A stretch of 64,000 bases of DNA from Rickettsiales bacterium (GCA_035765535.1 DASTXE010000003.1:514516-578515), one strand, 5' to 3'. Positions 19,201 through 27,811 are shown, counted from the first letter of the stretch. The notes: generated by a model not told the origin, from the sequence alone. Translations and numbers: made by a program.

Positions 19201-19688
19201 TCGAAGAGGGCGGACAGCTCTTCGTGAAAGGTCCTAACATCATGCTGGGCTATTTCCGTGCGGAAAAACCGGGCATCTTGGAACCGCTTGACGGGCCATG
19301 GTATGATACGGGCGATATCGTCGCTGTGGATGATCTGGGGTATATCTCGATCAAGGGCCGCACTAAACGCTTTGCTAAGATCGGCGGTGAGATGGTGTCG
19401 CTTACGGCGGTGGAAAGTGCCATCAGTAAGCTGTGGCCCTCGAATATGCATGCTGTTGTCACGGTGCCGGATGCAAAGAAAGGGGAGCAGATCATATTGC
19501 TCACGGATTACACAGATGCAAATCGCGACGATCTGCTGAAGCATTTCCGTAATGAAAAGATAAATGAGCTTTCCCTTCCGCGTAAGATCATGGTGTTGAA
19601 GCAGGTGCCGCTACTGGGTACGGGCAAGGTGGACTATCAGAAAGCTAAGGCCCTAGCGTTGGAAGAGGAGAATACGCAGGCGGCCTAA
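16254..19688 (+). CDS. aas: LplT-Aas fusion: lysophospholipid transporter / acyltransferase / acyl-ACP synthetase
   Basis: A three-part 1144-residue protein. Residues 1 to about 420 are an MFS transporter with about 12 membrane helices (LplT-like; FNDNLFKNALVI at the start). Residues about 430-620 are a PlsC acyltransferase with NHTSFLD (HX4D) and FPEGRITVTG. Residues about 650-1140 are an AMP-forming acyl-ACP synthetase (LFTSGSEGTPKGVALSH, YGATETAPVVS, WYDTGD). E. coli carries the parts as LplT and Aas; here they are fused. It should flip lyso-phosphatidylethanolamine inward and re-acylate it. AAAGG precedes ATG, 15 nt after the old-yellow-enzyme gene. Its stop overlaps convergent ackA by 4 nt. 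Confidence 0.93.
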   Translation: MAKPALLASKKFLPLFLTQFLGAFNDNLFKNALVILITYRIAAQTGENAQLLVTLAAGLFILPFFLFSAPAGQMADAYDKATMARYTKIAEIVLMVIAAAGFYMQNAWFLLFVLFCMGIQATFFGPIKYAILPQHLEENELIQGNAYIEAGTFLAILLGTILGGLLVLKDGGITMVAIGIIAVALLGYITSRSIPTAPAPVPDLRVDWNLFRQTWRIVAESSRQKDVFLSILGSSWFWLVGATFLAQFPTFAKDVVHSDETVVTLFLTMFSVGIGLGSMLCNKLLRGSVQATFVPLAAICISLFTIDLYFASQHTPHAAAGALLSAEQFVRYPQSWRILFDLVMMAVSSGVYIVPLYAIMQERSDPASRARTIASNNILNALFMVGSAILTLVMLKFSFTIPEVFLSVAIANGLVAIYICKLLPDAALRSVMRLLLSLLYRVEVKGMENFTAAGDRVLLIANHTSFLDAALIAAYLPEKVTFAVNTHIAKRWWMKPLLVLVDAYALDPTNPLATKSLIEAIRGNRKCMIFPEGRITVTGSLMKVYEGPGMIADKSGAKVLPIRIDGAQYTPLSRLKGKVRIRWFPKITLTVLPPHSFNVPEEIKGRKRRQVAGMQLYDVMSQMMFDSSDKNHTLFASLIHAQCIHGRSHVIAEDIERKPLTYSQFITRSFVLGRLLKRVCGKQKTVGVLLPTSVNTSLVFFGLHAFGRIPAMLNFTAGGAQMAAACKSTQVSTVLTSERFVRMAKLETAVSELADAGIEIVYLEKLRKKITIGDKLFGLVAGRFPSFAYLLCNSARLNDPAVILFTSGSEGTPKGVALSHANIQANRFQLASRVDFGPQDIVFNCLPMFHAFGLTGGTLLPILSGIMSFYYPSPLHYRIIPELIYDTNATILFGTDTFLSAYARMAHPYDLHSVRYVFSGAEKLKEETRKVYSEKFGVRIFEGYGATETAPVVSTNTPMQNKAGTVGRFMPGIEYKLEKVPGIEEGGQLFVKGPNIMLGYFRAEKPGILEPLDGPWYDTGDIVAVDDLGYISIKGRTKRFAKIGGEMVSLTAVESAISKLWPSNMHAVVTVPDAKKGEQIILLTDYTDANRDDLLKHFRNEKINELSLPRKIMVLKQVPLLGTGKVDYQKAKALALEEENTQAA

Positions 19689-20800
19689 GCGGCAATGCGT
19701 GCGGTTTCCTTCGCAATCATCCATTGTTCCCGCGCCTGCGTGACGAGTACGCGCACCTGTGAACTGTCACGCTGGATTTGCGGCGCTTCATAGCCGGTGA
19801 GCTTGACCTGTGCGTTCTTTGCCTCGTCGAATTGCAGGCCAAGAAACTCCAACCCATTGCAAATGCGGCTGCGGATAAGTGCGGAATTCTCACCGATGCC
19901 GCCGGTGAAGGCGATGGCGTCTACACCATCCATCGCTGCCGCATACGCGCCAATATACTTCTTTACGCGGTAAGTATGGACTTCAAGCGCCAGCTGTGCT
20001 TTCGCGTCGCCGGCGGCAACCTGTTTCTCAATATCGCGCATGTCATTGCCGCAGCCTGATAGCGCTGCAAGGCCACTGTCATGATAAAGAGCGTTTTCCA
20101 CCTGATCCGCAGAAAGTCCCAAAGTGCGCTCCAGATAGGTGAAAATACCCGGATCGACATCGCCTGAACGTGTGCCCATCACAAGCCCTTCCAGTGGAGT
20201 CATGCCCATGGAAGTGTCAATGGAAACGCCGTTTTGAATGGCGCAGATGCTTGCGCCATTGCCAAGATGGCAGCTGATAATGCGCAGCCTGGCGGCGGGT
20301 GTTCGCAGCTCTTCCGTAACGCGTTCCATGATATAGCGGTGCGATGTGCCGTGGAACCCATAGCGGCGCAACCCCGCATCGCGCCATGCTTTCGGCACGG
20401 CATAAGTATAAGCATATTCCGGGATGTTCTGATGAAATGCCGTATCGAACACAGCGACCTGCGGCAGCAGCGGCCAGAGCTTGCGCGTCATCTTAATCCC
20501 GGCAAGAATCGGCGGATTATGCAGCGGCGCAAGCGGCACGCAGGCTTCAATATCATCCACCACATCTTCATTAATCAGTGTCGCATCGCGAAAAAGACTG
20601 CCGCCATGGGCGACGCGGTGACCTATCGCATCCAGTTGCTGCTGTCCCGCGTTTTCCAGTGCCCTAGGAATCTCCCTTAATGCATCTTCCATCACGCCTA
20701 CGCGCTCGATCTCAGATTTGAAGCATTGCTCGCCGTGCGTCATATCGAATACGCTGAATTTGACCGAAGAACTGCCGGCATTAATGACAAGAATGCGCAT
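19685..20800 (-). CDS. ackA: Acetate kinase
   Basis: A 371-residue enzyme making acetate and ATP from acetyl phosphate and ADP. Motifs: MRILVINAGSSSVKFSVFD at the N-terminus, IGHRVAHGG, VFDTAFHQ (catalytic Asp), GFHGTSHRYI, SCHLGNGAS and FTGGIGENSA. It is slightly shorter than the E. coli enzyme (400). It is the last gene of the run hsp20-hdeD-fabI-pta-ackA, 3 nt after pta, with AAGGTG about 8 nt before ATG. With pta it forms the substrate-level phosphorylation or overflow route, useful under oxygen limitation. Confidence 0.96.
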   Translation of the reverse strand: MRILVINAGSSSVKFSVFDMTHGEQCFKSEIERVGVMEDALREIPRALENAGQQQLDAIGHRVAHGGSLFRDATLINEDVVDDIEACVPLAPLHNPPILAGIKMTRKLWPLLPQVAVFDTAFHQNIPEYAYTYAVPKAWRDAGLRRYGFHGTSHRYIMERVTEELRTPAARLRIISCHLGNGASICAIQNGVSIDTSMGMTPLEGLVMGTRSGDVDPGIFTYLERTLGLSADQVENALYHDSGLAALSGCGNDMRDIEKQVAAGDAKAQLALEVHTYRVKKYIGAYAAAMDGVDAIAFTGGIGENSALIRSRICNGLEFLGLQFDEAKNAQVKLTGYEAPQIQRDSSQVRVLVTQAREQWMIAKETARIAA

Positions 20801-20803
20801 CGA

Positions 20804-21763
20804 TTACACCTTGAGGTAGGTGATTTTGCCATTGCGCATGGCATCCGCCATCAGCACAGCGAGCGCGCAAGAGGCGATGCGTGACTGCACGCTGTCGGAA
20901 CGGCTGGTCAGGATAATAGGAATGCGCGTGCCGAGAATCACACCCGCAGCGGATGCGCCGTCTAGTAGAATGAGCTGTTTGACCAGCATGTTTCCGGCTT
21001 CAAGATCAGGAGTCAGAAAGATATCCGCGTCGCCGGAAACGGGAGAATCGATCCCTTTAACTCTTGCGGCTTCAAGGCTGATCGCATTATCGAACGCGAG
21101 CGGACCGTCCAAGATCGCACCTTTGATCTGGCCGCGGTCGGCCATTTTACACAGGCACGCCGCGTCCACAGTGGATTGCATCGCCGGGTTCACCGTTTCC
21201 ACGGCAGAGAGCAGAGCGACCTTGGGTATAATCGGGGTTTCATGGATACCAATCAGCAGATCCACTGCATTCTGTACGATATCGCGCTTCACCAGCAGAT
21301 CAGGCTCGATATTCATGGCGGCATCGGTGACGAAGAAGGGTTTGTGATAGTTTCGGCTGGCCAGCGCGAATACATGGGTGATACGCCGCTCCGTGCGTAG
21401 CCCATTCTCCTGCTTTACTACTTCGCCCATTAGTTCGTCCGTATGAAGGCTTCCCTTCATGAGCGCCTCGACGCGGCCTTCTTTGGCAAGCCTGACGCTT
21501 TCAGCCGCGGCAGCATGGCTATGGGGTACATCGATAATCGTATAGGGTGTAATATCCAGCTTTTGCTGTTCGGCAATAGCTCGGATTTTTACCTGCGGCC
21601 CCACAAGCAATGGCTCGATCAGCCCCTCACGTGCTGCCGAGACCGCGCCTACCAGCGCATCGTCGCTGCAGGGATGCACGATGGCCGTACGTATCTTCGG
21701 CACGGATTTGGCCCGCTCCAGAAAATGCTGCGCGATATGGTCAATATCCAGTTGTTCTCGCAT
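20804..21763 (-). CDS. pta: Phosphate acetyltransferase (PTA/PTB family)
   Basis: A 319-residue single-domain phosphotransacylase that exchanges the CoA of acetyl-CoA (or butyryl-CoA) for phosphate. It lacks the N-terminal regulatory domain of long Pta proteins. Motifs: VEALMKGSLHTDELM, FFVTDAAMNIEPDL, GDADIFLTPDLEAGNMLVK and a C-terminal ALAVLMADA helix. The neighbour ackA, 3 nt downstream, makes acetyl-CoA the likely substrate, but a butyryl preference cannot be excluded. It starts 3 nt after fabI (GGGG before ATG), so fabI-pta-ackA is one transcript. Confidence 0.92.
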   Translation of the reverse strand: MREQLDIDHIAQHFLERAKSVPKIRTAIVHPCSDDALVGAVSAAREGLIEPLLVGPQVKIRAIAEQQKLDITPYTIIDVPHSHAAAAESVRLAKEGRVEALMKGSLHTDELMGEVVKQENGLRTERRITHVFALASRNYHKPFFVTDAAMNIEPDLLVKRDIVQNAVDLLIGIHETPIIPKVALLSAVETVNPAMQSTVDAACLCKMADRGQIKGAILDGPLAFDNAISLEAARVKGIDSPVSGDADIFLTPDLEAGNMLVKQLILLDGASAAGVILGTRIPIILTSRSDSVQSRIASCALAVLMADAMRNGKITYLKV

Positions 21764-21766
21764 GTT

Positions 21767-22534
21767 TTACCCCATGATATGATAGCCGCAGTCGATATAG
21801 GTAACATTGCCGGTCATATGGCGTGCGCCGTCACTGGCCAGAAATGCTGCCATTGCCCCTACATCCTCAATCGTCGGCATCTCGTGATGCGGGTTCTTGC
21901 GTCGTGCCCCCTCAATCAGGTCATCGAAATTGGCGATGCCACTGGCAGCGCGTGTGAGGATTGGTCCCGGGGAAAGCGCATTGACGCGAATGCGCTGATC
22001 GCCCAGTTCATAAGCAAGGTATTTGATGGTCCCCTCAAGCGCAGCTTTAACCGGTCCCATCATGTTATAATGCTCCACTACGCGCTCGCCGCCGTAATAG
22101 CTGGTGGTGATAAGGCAGCCGCCATCTTTCATCAGCGGCTCCGCCATACGTGCCATCTTAATGAAGGAATAGCACGAAATATCCATGGCGCTTAGGAAAC
22201 CCTCGCGCGAGCAGTCGGTCACGCGGCCCTGTAGATCGATCTTGGGAGCAAAAGCAATCGAATGCAGCAGAAAATCAAGCTTGCCCCATTGAGTCGAAAT
22301 AGTGCTGAATAATGCTTCCATCTGCGCATCGTCCCTGACGTCGAGCGGCATGACGATGGGCGATTCCACCTGGGCGGCAAGAGGAGCAACAAAAGGGTAG
22401 GCCTTGTCGTTCAGGTATGTAATGGCAAGTTCGGCTCCGGCATCGCGAAATGCTTTCGCGCAACCCCACGCGATGGAATGCTCATTGGCAATGCCGACGA
22501 TGAGCCCCTTTTTTCCTTCAAGAATACCGGTCAT
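21767..22534 (-). CDS. fabI: Enoyl-[ACP] reductase (NADH) FabI
   Basis: A 255-residue short-chain-dehydrogenase-type reductase for the last step of fatty-acid elongation. Motifs: KKGLIVGIANEHSIAWGCAKA (cofactor loop), LLHSIAFA, the Tyr-x6-Lys catalytic pair in HYNMMGPVKAALEG, and LSPGPILTRAASGI. A secondary FabI next to pta-ackA may supply a different enzyme under low oxygen; whether the genome has another fabI cannot be seen here. AAGAG lies 8 nt before ATG, 36 nt after the hdeD-like stop. Confidence 0.95.
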   Translation of the reverse strand: MTGILEGKKGLIVGIANEHSIAWGCAKAFRDAGAELAITYLNDKAYPFVAPLAAQVESPIVMPLDVRDDAQMEALFSTISTQWGKLDFLLHSIAFAPKIDLQGRVTDCSREGFLSAMDISCYSFIKMARMAEPLMKDGGCLITTSYYGGERVVEHYNMMGPVKAALEGTIKYLAYELGDQRIRVNALSPGPILTRAASGIANFDDLIEGARRKNPHHEMPTIEDVGAMAAFLASDGARHMTGNVTYIDCGYHIMG

Positions 22535-22570
22535 ATTATTACTCTTAATAGCAATTACTGCGTCATACCG

Positions 22571-23140
22571 TCAAGGAGATACGCGCCAGACCAGCATCAG
22601 CAGGGAGACTCCGTAAAGCAGGAGATTAGCCGCAATAATCCAGCCCATATACAGAATGTCGAATGCGGGAAAGCCAATCCACAGCAGGAGTGCCAGCAGC
22701 AGAGTAATAGTGCCCGAGAACAGCATCCATCCCCAATTGCGCAAAGGGCGGAACTGAAACGCGAGGAACAGTTCGAATATACCCTCCAGCGTCATGAAAA
22801 TTGCAAGCAATGTGACGAAAGTCAGCAGGACAGGCAGAGGCTTCCAGATCATGATGAGGCCTATGGCAATGGATAGGATCGACGAAAGAAGAGACCACCA
22901 GTGCATGCGGGCCCGTAATGTGAGCATAAGCTGTAAAGCACCGATACCCAGTATAATGACGCCAAGCAGCAACTCTGCGCTTAATGCGGTGGCTGTCGGT
23001 ATCATAGCCGCGAGCGTTCCGGCCAGGATGAACAGAATGCCCTGCAGGATATATTTGCCTTTATGCTGGCGAAGTTCTTCCTCGAGCCGTGCGCCAAGCG
23101 ATCCCATATCGATTGTCATCGCGGTACGTGTAAATAGCAT
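22571..23140 (-). CDS. HdeD-family membrane protein
   Basis: About 189 residues with six hydrophobic helices in three pairs, the layout of HdeD/DUF308 proteins (ILQGILFILAGTLAAMIPT, LLLGVIILGIGALQLMLT, ILSIAIGLIMIW, FMTLEGIFELFLAF, and two more). HdeD is linked to acid resistance in E. coli; in other bacteria its role is unknown. ATG 23140 is chosen (AGGCAGG about 6 nt upstream) over the longer frame opening at 23200, whose N-terminus would run into a hairpin. It lies between hsp20 and fabI in the same orientation. Confidence 0.8.
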   Translation of the reverse strand: MLFTRTAMTIDMGSLGARLEEELRQHKGKYILQGILFILAGTLAAMIPTATALSAELLLGVIILGIGALQLMLTLRARMHWWSLLSSILSIAIGLIMIWKPLPVLLTFVTLLAIFMTLEGIFELFLAFQFRPLRNWGWMLFSGTITLLLALLLWIGFPAFDILYMGWIIAANLLLYGVSLLMLVWRVSP

Positions 23141-23167
23141 AAGAACCTGCCTTTCATAGCTAGGAGC

Positions 23168-23196
23168 CAGCACAAGGCATAACACGCCTTGTGCTG
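23168..23196 (-). terminator. Intergenic hairpin between hsp20 and hdeD-like gene
   Basis: An 11-bp perfect stem CAGCACAAGGC / GCCTTGTGCTG with a 7-nt loop lies 13 nt after the hsp20 stop. No T-run follows on the minus strand, so it is more likely a partial terminator or mRNA-stability element that makes hsp20 message more abundant than that of the downstream genes. Confidence 0.5.
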
Positions 23197-23209
23197 TCAC
23201 TCCTTAAGT

Positions 23210-23713
23210 TTAAGCCGCCTGTTTGACTTCAAGCGTGCGTGTTTTATGTTGGGCGCCTTCTTTCTTCGCAACAGTTACGACCAGCACGCCCCTGTCGATC
23301 GAGGCTTCCGCCTGATCGCTGTTAATATAATCCGGCAGCGACAAAGTGCGCTGGAAAGAACCATAGGAACGTTCGCGGCGCGAATAGCCTGGCTTTTCCT
23401 CTTTTTTCTCTTCGGTCTTTTCACCGCGTATGGTGATGCTATTATCCGTGAGGCTTACCTGTACATGCTTGGCATCTATACCGGGCAATTCGGCCGTAAT
23501 TCTAATTTCTTTTTCCGTTTCGGCTACATCAATCGCGGGGCTGATATTAAACATTCTCTCGGAAGAATGCCAGAGGGAAGGCAAAGTATCGCCAAAGAAT
23601 TTAGCGAATGCCTTGTTGACTTCCTGTTGCAGGGCAAGCACCGGGCTGGTCAGATCAATGCCGCTGGTATTCTTTTCTACCGGAACGGCACAGGATTTTT
23701 GATCTTTTTGCAT
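23210..23713 (-). CDS. Hsp20/alpha-crystallin small heat-shock protein
   Basis: A 167-residue holdase chaperone. The alpha-crystallin domain spans residues about 55-150 with ISPAIDVAETEKEIRITAELPG, the hydrophobic core SLTDNSITIRGEK and the GVLVVTVAK strand. The start at 23713 is preferred over ATG 23725 because GGAGG sits 6 nt before it, overlapping the upstream ATG. It is the first gene of the hsp20-hdeD-fabI-pta-ackA run. Upstream lie a -10-like TATCGT and an FNR/FixK-like box about 41 bp before the predicted transcription start, which suggests induction at low oxygen. Confidence 0.93.
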   Translation of the reverse strand: MQKDQKSCAVPVEKNTSGIDLTSPVLALQQEVNKAFAKFFGDTLPSLWHSSERMFNISPAIDVAETEKEIRITAELPGIDAKHVQVSLTDNSITIRGEKTEEKKEEKPGYSRRERSYGSFQRTLSLPDYINSDQAEASIDRGVLVVTVAKKEGAQHKTRTLEVKQAA

Positions 23714-23764
23714 AGATTCCTCCATAGGTTATATGAGTAACGAATCCGGAAACCGGATAAGCTT

Positions 23765-23770
23765 ACGATA
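23765..23770 (-). promoter_or_regulatory. Predicted -10 element of hsp20 operon
   Basis: TATCGT on the minus strand, 52 nt before the hsp20 ATG. The centre of the FNR-like box at 23792-23805 is about 40-41 bp upstream of the start point it predicts, the normal geometry of a class II FNR-activated promoter. No TTGACA-like -35 is needed there. Confidence 0.5.
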
Positions 23771-23791
23771 CCAGTTATGCCGCAAGCTACA

Positions 23792-23805
23792 TTGACCGAA
23801 ATCAA
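23792..23805 (-). promoter_or_regulatory. FNR/FixK-like box 1 (hsp20 side)
   Basis: TTGAC-CGAA-ATCAA matches the FNR/FixK consensus TTGAT-N4-ATCAA at nine of ten positions; TTGAC half-sites are common in alphaproteobacterial FixK/FnrL boxes. It is positioned about 41 bp upstream of the predicted hsp20 start point. Confidence 0.65.
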
Positions 23806-23815
23806 ATGCTCGCTC

Positions 23816-23829
23816 TTGACTCTGGTCAA
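23816..23829 (+). promoter_or_regulatory. FNR/FixK-like box 2 with uspA -10
   Basis: TTGAC-TCTG-GTCAA is a perfect 5-4-5 palindrome. Its centre (23822.5) is exactly 41.5 bp upstream of 23864, the start point predicted from the -10 hexamer TATGAT at 23852-23857. This is strong spacing evidence for a class II FNR/FixK-activated promoter of uspA. Confidence 0.7.
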
Positions 23830-23856
23830 AGCGCACATGCGAAACGAGGCATATGA

Positions 23857-23870
23857 TTGATACAAATCAT
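23857..23870 (+). promoter_or_regulatory. FNR/FixK-like box 3 overlapping uspA start point
   Basis: TTGAT-ACAA-ATCAT matches the FNR consensus at nine of ten positions. It overlaps the predicted uspA transcription start and lies directly before the ribosome binding site, so if bound it would more likely repress than activate. Confidence 0.5.
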
Positions 23871-23881
23871 GAGGAGGAATT

Positions 23882-24748
23882 ATGAGCATACGATCGATAT
23901 TATATATTGCTTGCGGCACGGAACATGAAGTACATGCCATGAACATGGCGTTTGCGCTTGCACGATATTATACGGCGCAGTTGCGCATTCTGCACGTAAC
24001 CCCGGAGTTGGAGCTCTATTATGTAGATGGCATGACGGCAAATGCTGAAATTGCCGCGGCGATAGAAGAGGATAATGACAAACGGCTGAAACAGGCAAAG
24101 GAGCATGCCGCACATTATGCACAATTGCATAATATCGTTCTGAATGCTGCCGATGTTTCGCCTAACCAACCCTCGGCCAGGTTCATACACAGGCAGGGAA
24201 GGGTAGAAGATATTCTAACCCGGGAAGGACGCATGAGCGATCTGATTGTAACCGGAGGCGTAAAACACGAGACCTGCATAAGTCAGGATGATCTGGAAGC
24301 AATCCTGTTCGCAACGGGAAGGCCGGTTCTTCTGGCACCGAGGATGCAGGGGGCGATACCCAGGGAGTGGCTCAACAGGGTAATTTGCATTGCGTGGGAC
24401 GGAGGTCTGGAAGCAGCGCGTGCGCTCTATAACGCTATGCCGTTTCTCGAACGTGCAGGGAAAGTCCATTTACTGACAGTGCGTAGCCACAGCCAGCGCC
24501 ATAAGATAAGCGATGAAGCGCCGGTAATGGAATATCTGAATACGCATGGTATTGCCTGCGATGCGGTGGCGCTGGACCGGGGAGAACACTCGACGGCGGA
24601 AGCCTTGCTGCAGAAGGCAAAAGAATATGGGGCGGAACTGCTGGTAATGGGAGCGTATGGTCATACGCGCCTGCATGAAACGATTTTGGGCGGTGTCACC
24701 GGGCATATGCTGAAAGAAACGCATATTCCCCTGCTGATGTCGCATTAA
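23882..24748 (+). CDS. Tandem-domain universal stress protein (UspA family)
   Basis: A 288-residue protein with two UspA folds. The N-terminal one (1 to about 150) starts RSILYIACGTEHEVHAMNMA. The C-terminal one (about 155-288) carries the ATP-binding pattern VMGAYGHTRLHETILGGVTGHML (Gly-x2-Gly-x9-Gly-type). Such proteins help survival under starvation or low oxygen. GAGGAGGAAT gives a strong ribosome binding site. It is divergent from hsp20 across a region with three FNR/FixK-like boxes. It ends 4 nt before the convergent hybrid kinase. Confidence 0.9.
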   Translation: MSIRSILYIACGTEHEVHAMNMAFALARYYTAQLRILHVTPELELYYVDGMTANAEIAAAIEEDNDKRLKQAKEHAAHYAQLHNIVLNAADVSPNQPSARFIHRQGRVEDILTREGRMSDLIVTGGVKHETCISQDDLEAILFATGRPVLLAPRMQGAIPREWLNRVICIAWDGGLEAARALYNAMPFLERAGKVHLLTVRSHSQRHKISDEAPVMEYLNTHGIACDAVALDRGEHSTAEALLQKAKEYGAELLVMGAYGHTRLHETILGGVTGHMLKETHIPLLMSH

Positions 24749-24752
24749 AAGG

Positions 24753-27700
24753 TTAGTGCGGCAGGCTTTCGAAATAAGCCCGGGCGCGCACAAGCTCGCT
24801 GCGAATATTTGTAAGCAACTGACTGATTGTAGAGCCGGATTGAGGATGAATCTCTGCCAGACGACATTGTTCCGCCAGCATCTGCATGCCGAGATTGTTG
24901 GCGCTGCCTTTCAGGTAATGCGCTGCTTCCTTCCATGCCTGGCGATCCGTATCGCGACGTGACTTTTCCATGATAGCCAGCTTTTCTTCTGCCAGGGAAA
25001 AGAACAGGGACATCACCTGGCGTTCCTCGTCCGGCGTATCTGCTACCATACGAAGCCGCTGAAGATCGAGGACCTGTCCTGCGGGGATATTTTCAGGCGG
25101 CGCGGCAGGGCCTGCATCGGGAAAGACAAACCACTGTTCGAGCACACTCTTCAACTGTGCTGGATTGATAGGCTTTCTGAGATATTCATCCATGCCGGCC
25201 TGCAGGCATATTTCCTTATCTCCGGCCATAGTGTGCGCAGTGATGGCGATAATGGGCGTATGAAGGCCTGCTTCGGCTTCTCTTTTTCGTATGAGGCGAG
25301 TGGCTTCATATCCGTCCATTTCAGGCATCTGGCAATCCATGAATATGGCATCGTAGCGTGAGATTCCTGTCTGCGTAAGAGCCTGCTTTCCATTTTCCAC
25401 CATATCAATATGGGTGAAGCCGAATTTACCTAATATTTTTTTAAGCAGTATCTGGTTCACAGGGTGATCTTCAGCAATCATCACATGCGCTCTGGCCGCA
25501 TTAATGCTAGATTTTCTGACAGCCTTATTTTTCGTATCGCGTACGATATCTTCAGCTTTGGCGGTTTCGACCGGTAGGGTAAACCAGAAACGCGTTCCTT
25601 CGCCTTCCTTGCTTTCAAAAGCGATATGACCACTCATCATCTGCACAAGGTGGCGTGAAATGGCAAGACCCAGCCCGGTGCCGCCATATTTGCGGCTGAT
25701 GGAAGCATCACCCTGGATGAATTTCTTAAAAATATCCTGTTGACGGTTTAGGGGAATGCCGATGCCGCTATCCTTGATCTCGCAATGTAATAATCTTGTT
25801 GCAGTATCATATTTCAAAATAGCCTCGACATACCCTTTATGGGTAAATTTCACAGCATTACCAAGCAGGTTTGTGAGTATCTGTGTGAACCTGCCCGGAT
25901 CGCTGCGAATATAGTGCGGCACCTGTTCGTCGATAATCTCTTTAATGACAATCCCTTTATCGTTTGCAAGCAGTCTGAAAAGTTTAACCGTTTCCAGAAA
26001 AGCATTTCGGACCGGGAAGACGGTTTTTTCAAGCACCAGCGCACCGGCTTCTATTTTCGAAATATCAAGAATATCATTCAGCAGAAGCAGAAGATTGCCT
26101 GCGGAATGATTGATGGTATTAATGTATTCCTGCTGCTGCTCGTTGGGTTGCGTATCCTGAAGCAGATAGGCCATACCAAGAATGCCGTTCATCGGCGTGC
26201 GTATTTCATGGCTGATGTTTGCCAGGAACAGGCTTTTAGCTTCGTTAGCGGTTTCTGCTTTGCGCTTTGCTGCTTCCAGTTCGGTCGCATAGCGCTCGAG
26301 CGCGAATTTCGCTTTTTCGATTTCCGCCGAGCGGCGATGCGCCACGCCGCTGGTATGAACGGTAAGCGTGAGCAATATCGAAATCAGAATGCCAATACCC
26401 AGCAGAATATCAGGCAATGACGAATGCTGGATGCGTAGAATGCGACCGGACGGGAAAAGGGAGAAATCGAGCATCAGGCCATCCGCAGAAATCTTTCCGG
26501 CGGCATGCCATTGACCGGGATTGCGCTGAAGATTATCGGTAGTACTGAATACGGTCCTGCCATTCTCCTGCAGGCGGATATAATAATTATCCGCTTGCGG
26601 TAGTATGGTGCTATCGAACAGCGCGTTTATGCTGATGACCGCAACCAGAAACCCATTGGGATGCCCGTGACTGGAAACAGGATAGATTCTTAGGAAGCCA
26701 TTACCTCCCTGTATCAGGGAAACAATCCCCGTTGTTTGCGGAAGACGCGTATAAACCGCTTTTAACAATGCGTGCCTGCGAACGGCTTCCTGCATGAGAT
26801 TGCGGCCGATAAGCTGCCGGTTGCTGGCGGGAACGGCCCAGCGTATGATGCCGTCCTGATCTAGCCATTCCATACCCACCAAGGCGGTATAATGATCAAT
26901 ATAAGCAGCTGCATCGCTTTGCCATAGTAGTTGGGGAGTACCGTCCATTTTAATCCAGCGTTGCTGCATACGCTGCACTGAATTGAAAAGTTCCTTGAGA
27001 TATTTCCCCATATCGGTTTGCACGTCATCCGCGGCATTATCGAGCACGGCCTGGAATTTAGTATTTTCATGCAATGTCAGGCCGTGCCAGAGTGCGAGCG
27101 TTGTAGTTATGCCGATGACGAAGACCGGAACGGAAATCCAGCGCGGAATTTCTTCCGTATGATGCAATATATAGATGAAAAAACCTATCCCCAGCAGAAG
27201 AAAGCCGAATAGTCCATAGAGCGACATAGGCGAGCTGCCAAATGTATACAATGTCGGAACATTAGCGATGTAACCACAGGCCACTACCAGAGCCAGGGAG
27301 AGCGCAATGCACGTTGTAATGGCGGCAACCGGGTAGAATATGTGCTTATGTCGTGCGGAAGCCAGAAAACACAATGCCGCGCCTGTCATGAGCAGGCAGA
27401 AAGCGGAATTAAAGGACATCCGTCCCGGTGTAGCCGGATTATCCACGATAAATGGCTGTATCAGGAAAGTATCTAACCCTAAACGGATGGAAAAAATATA
27501 TTCGAGTAACGTGCAAAAAGCGATGATGCATACAGCACTGCCGCATAAAACGGAAAAGCGGGGAATGCGGCCCAGTGCATAGAGGCCGGCACCGCTTAAG
27601 ACGAGGCAGAGCGCGGCATTAAAATAAAGAGAGGGAAAAACAGGCGAGAGGCAGACCAGGGTGACATTATGCGTACACCACCCTAACATAACTATAAAAC

Positions 27701-27806
27701 CAAGAAACGCCGTAGCAAGACCGCACAGATCAGCGGTGTCCCTGCATAATCTGGTAGCGCTATAGGGCAGCCTTGGAGCTGCTGGTTGGATTTCTGTGGA
27801 TAACAT
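24753..27806 (-). CDS. Hybrid sensor histidine kinase with REC and Hpt domains
   Basis: A 1017-residue multi-step kinase. Residues about 28-245 contain seven or eight membrane helices (MASE-like sensor); 250-465 form an extracytoplasmic ligand-type domain closed by a further helix (466-485). Then come HisKA (His533 in SHEIRTP), ATPase ([26 protein letters not shown]), a receiver (phospho-acceptor Asp824 in [11 protein letters not shown], Lys in RKPIN) and a C-terminal Hpt with His963 in [12 protein letters not shown]. It therefore holds a complete phosphorelay to Hpt. No ribosome binding site precedes ATG; a TATAAA lies 5 nt upstream. It is divergent from a second receiver-kinase. Confidence 0.92.
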   Translation of the reverse strand: MLSTEIQPAAPRLPYSATRLCRDTADLCGLATAFLGFIVMLGWCTHNVTLVCLSPVFPSLYFNAALCLVLSGAGLYALGRIPRFSVLCGSAVCIIAFCTLLEYIFSIRLGLDTFLIQPFIVDNPATPGRMSFNSAFCLLMTGAALCFLASARHKHIFYPVAAITTCIALSLALVVACGYIANVPTLYTFGSSPMSLYGLFGFLLLGIGFFIYILHHTEEIPRWISVPVFVIGITTTLALWHGLTLHENTKFQAVLDNAADDVQTDMGKYLKELFNSVQRMQQRWIKMDGTPQLLWQSDAAAYIDHYTALVGMEWLDQDGIIRWAVPASNRQLIGRNLMQEAVRRHALLKAVYTRLPQTTGIVSLIQGGNGFLRIYPVSSHGHPNGFLVAVISINALFDSTILPQADNYYIRLQENGRTVFSTTDNLQRNPGQWHAAGKISADGLMLDFSLFPSGRILRIQHSSLPDILLGIGILISILLTLTVHTSGVAHRRSAEIEKAKFALERYATELEAAKRKAETANEAKSLFLANISHEIRTPMNGILGMAYLLQDTQPNEQQQEYINTINHSAGNLLLLLNDILDISKIEAGALVLEKTVFPVRNAFLETVKLFRLLANDKGIVIKEIIDEQVPHYIRSDPGRFTQILTNLLGNAVKFTHKGYVEAILKYDTATRLLHCEIKDSGIGIPLNRQQDIFKKFIQGDASISRKYGGTGLGLAISRHLVQMMSGHIAFESKEGEGTRFWFTLPVETAKAEDIVRDTKNKAVRKSSINAARAHVMIAEDHPVNQILLKKILGKFGFTHIDMVENGKQALTQTGISRYDAIFMDCQMPEMDGYEATRLIRKREAEAGLHTPIIAITAHTMAGDKEICLQAGMDEYLRKPINPAQLKSVLEQWFVFPDAGPAAPPENIPAGQVLDLQRLRMVADTPDEERQVMSLFFSLAEEKLAIMEKSRRDTDRQAWKEAAHYLKGSANNLGMQMLAEQCRLAEIHPQSGSTISQLLTNIRSELVRARAYFESLPH

Positions 27807-27811
27807 AACAA

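Noticed and set aside
22545..22574. TTGACG...TATTAA as a fabI-specific promoter
   Set aside because: The spacing is 18 bp with a weak -10, and the start point would fall 4 nt from ATG although a ribosome site (AAGAG) needs the leader. Read-through from upstream is simpler.
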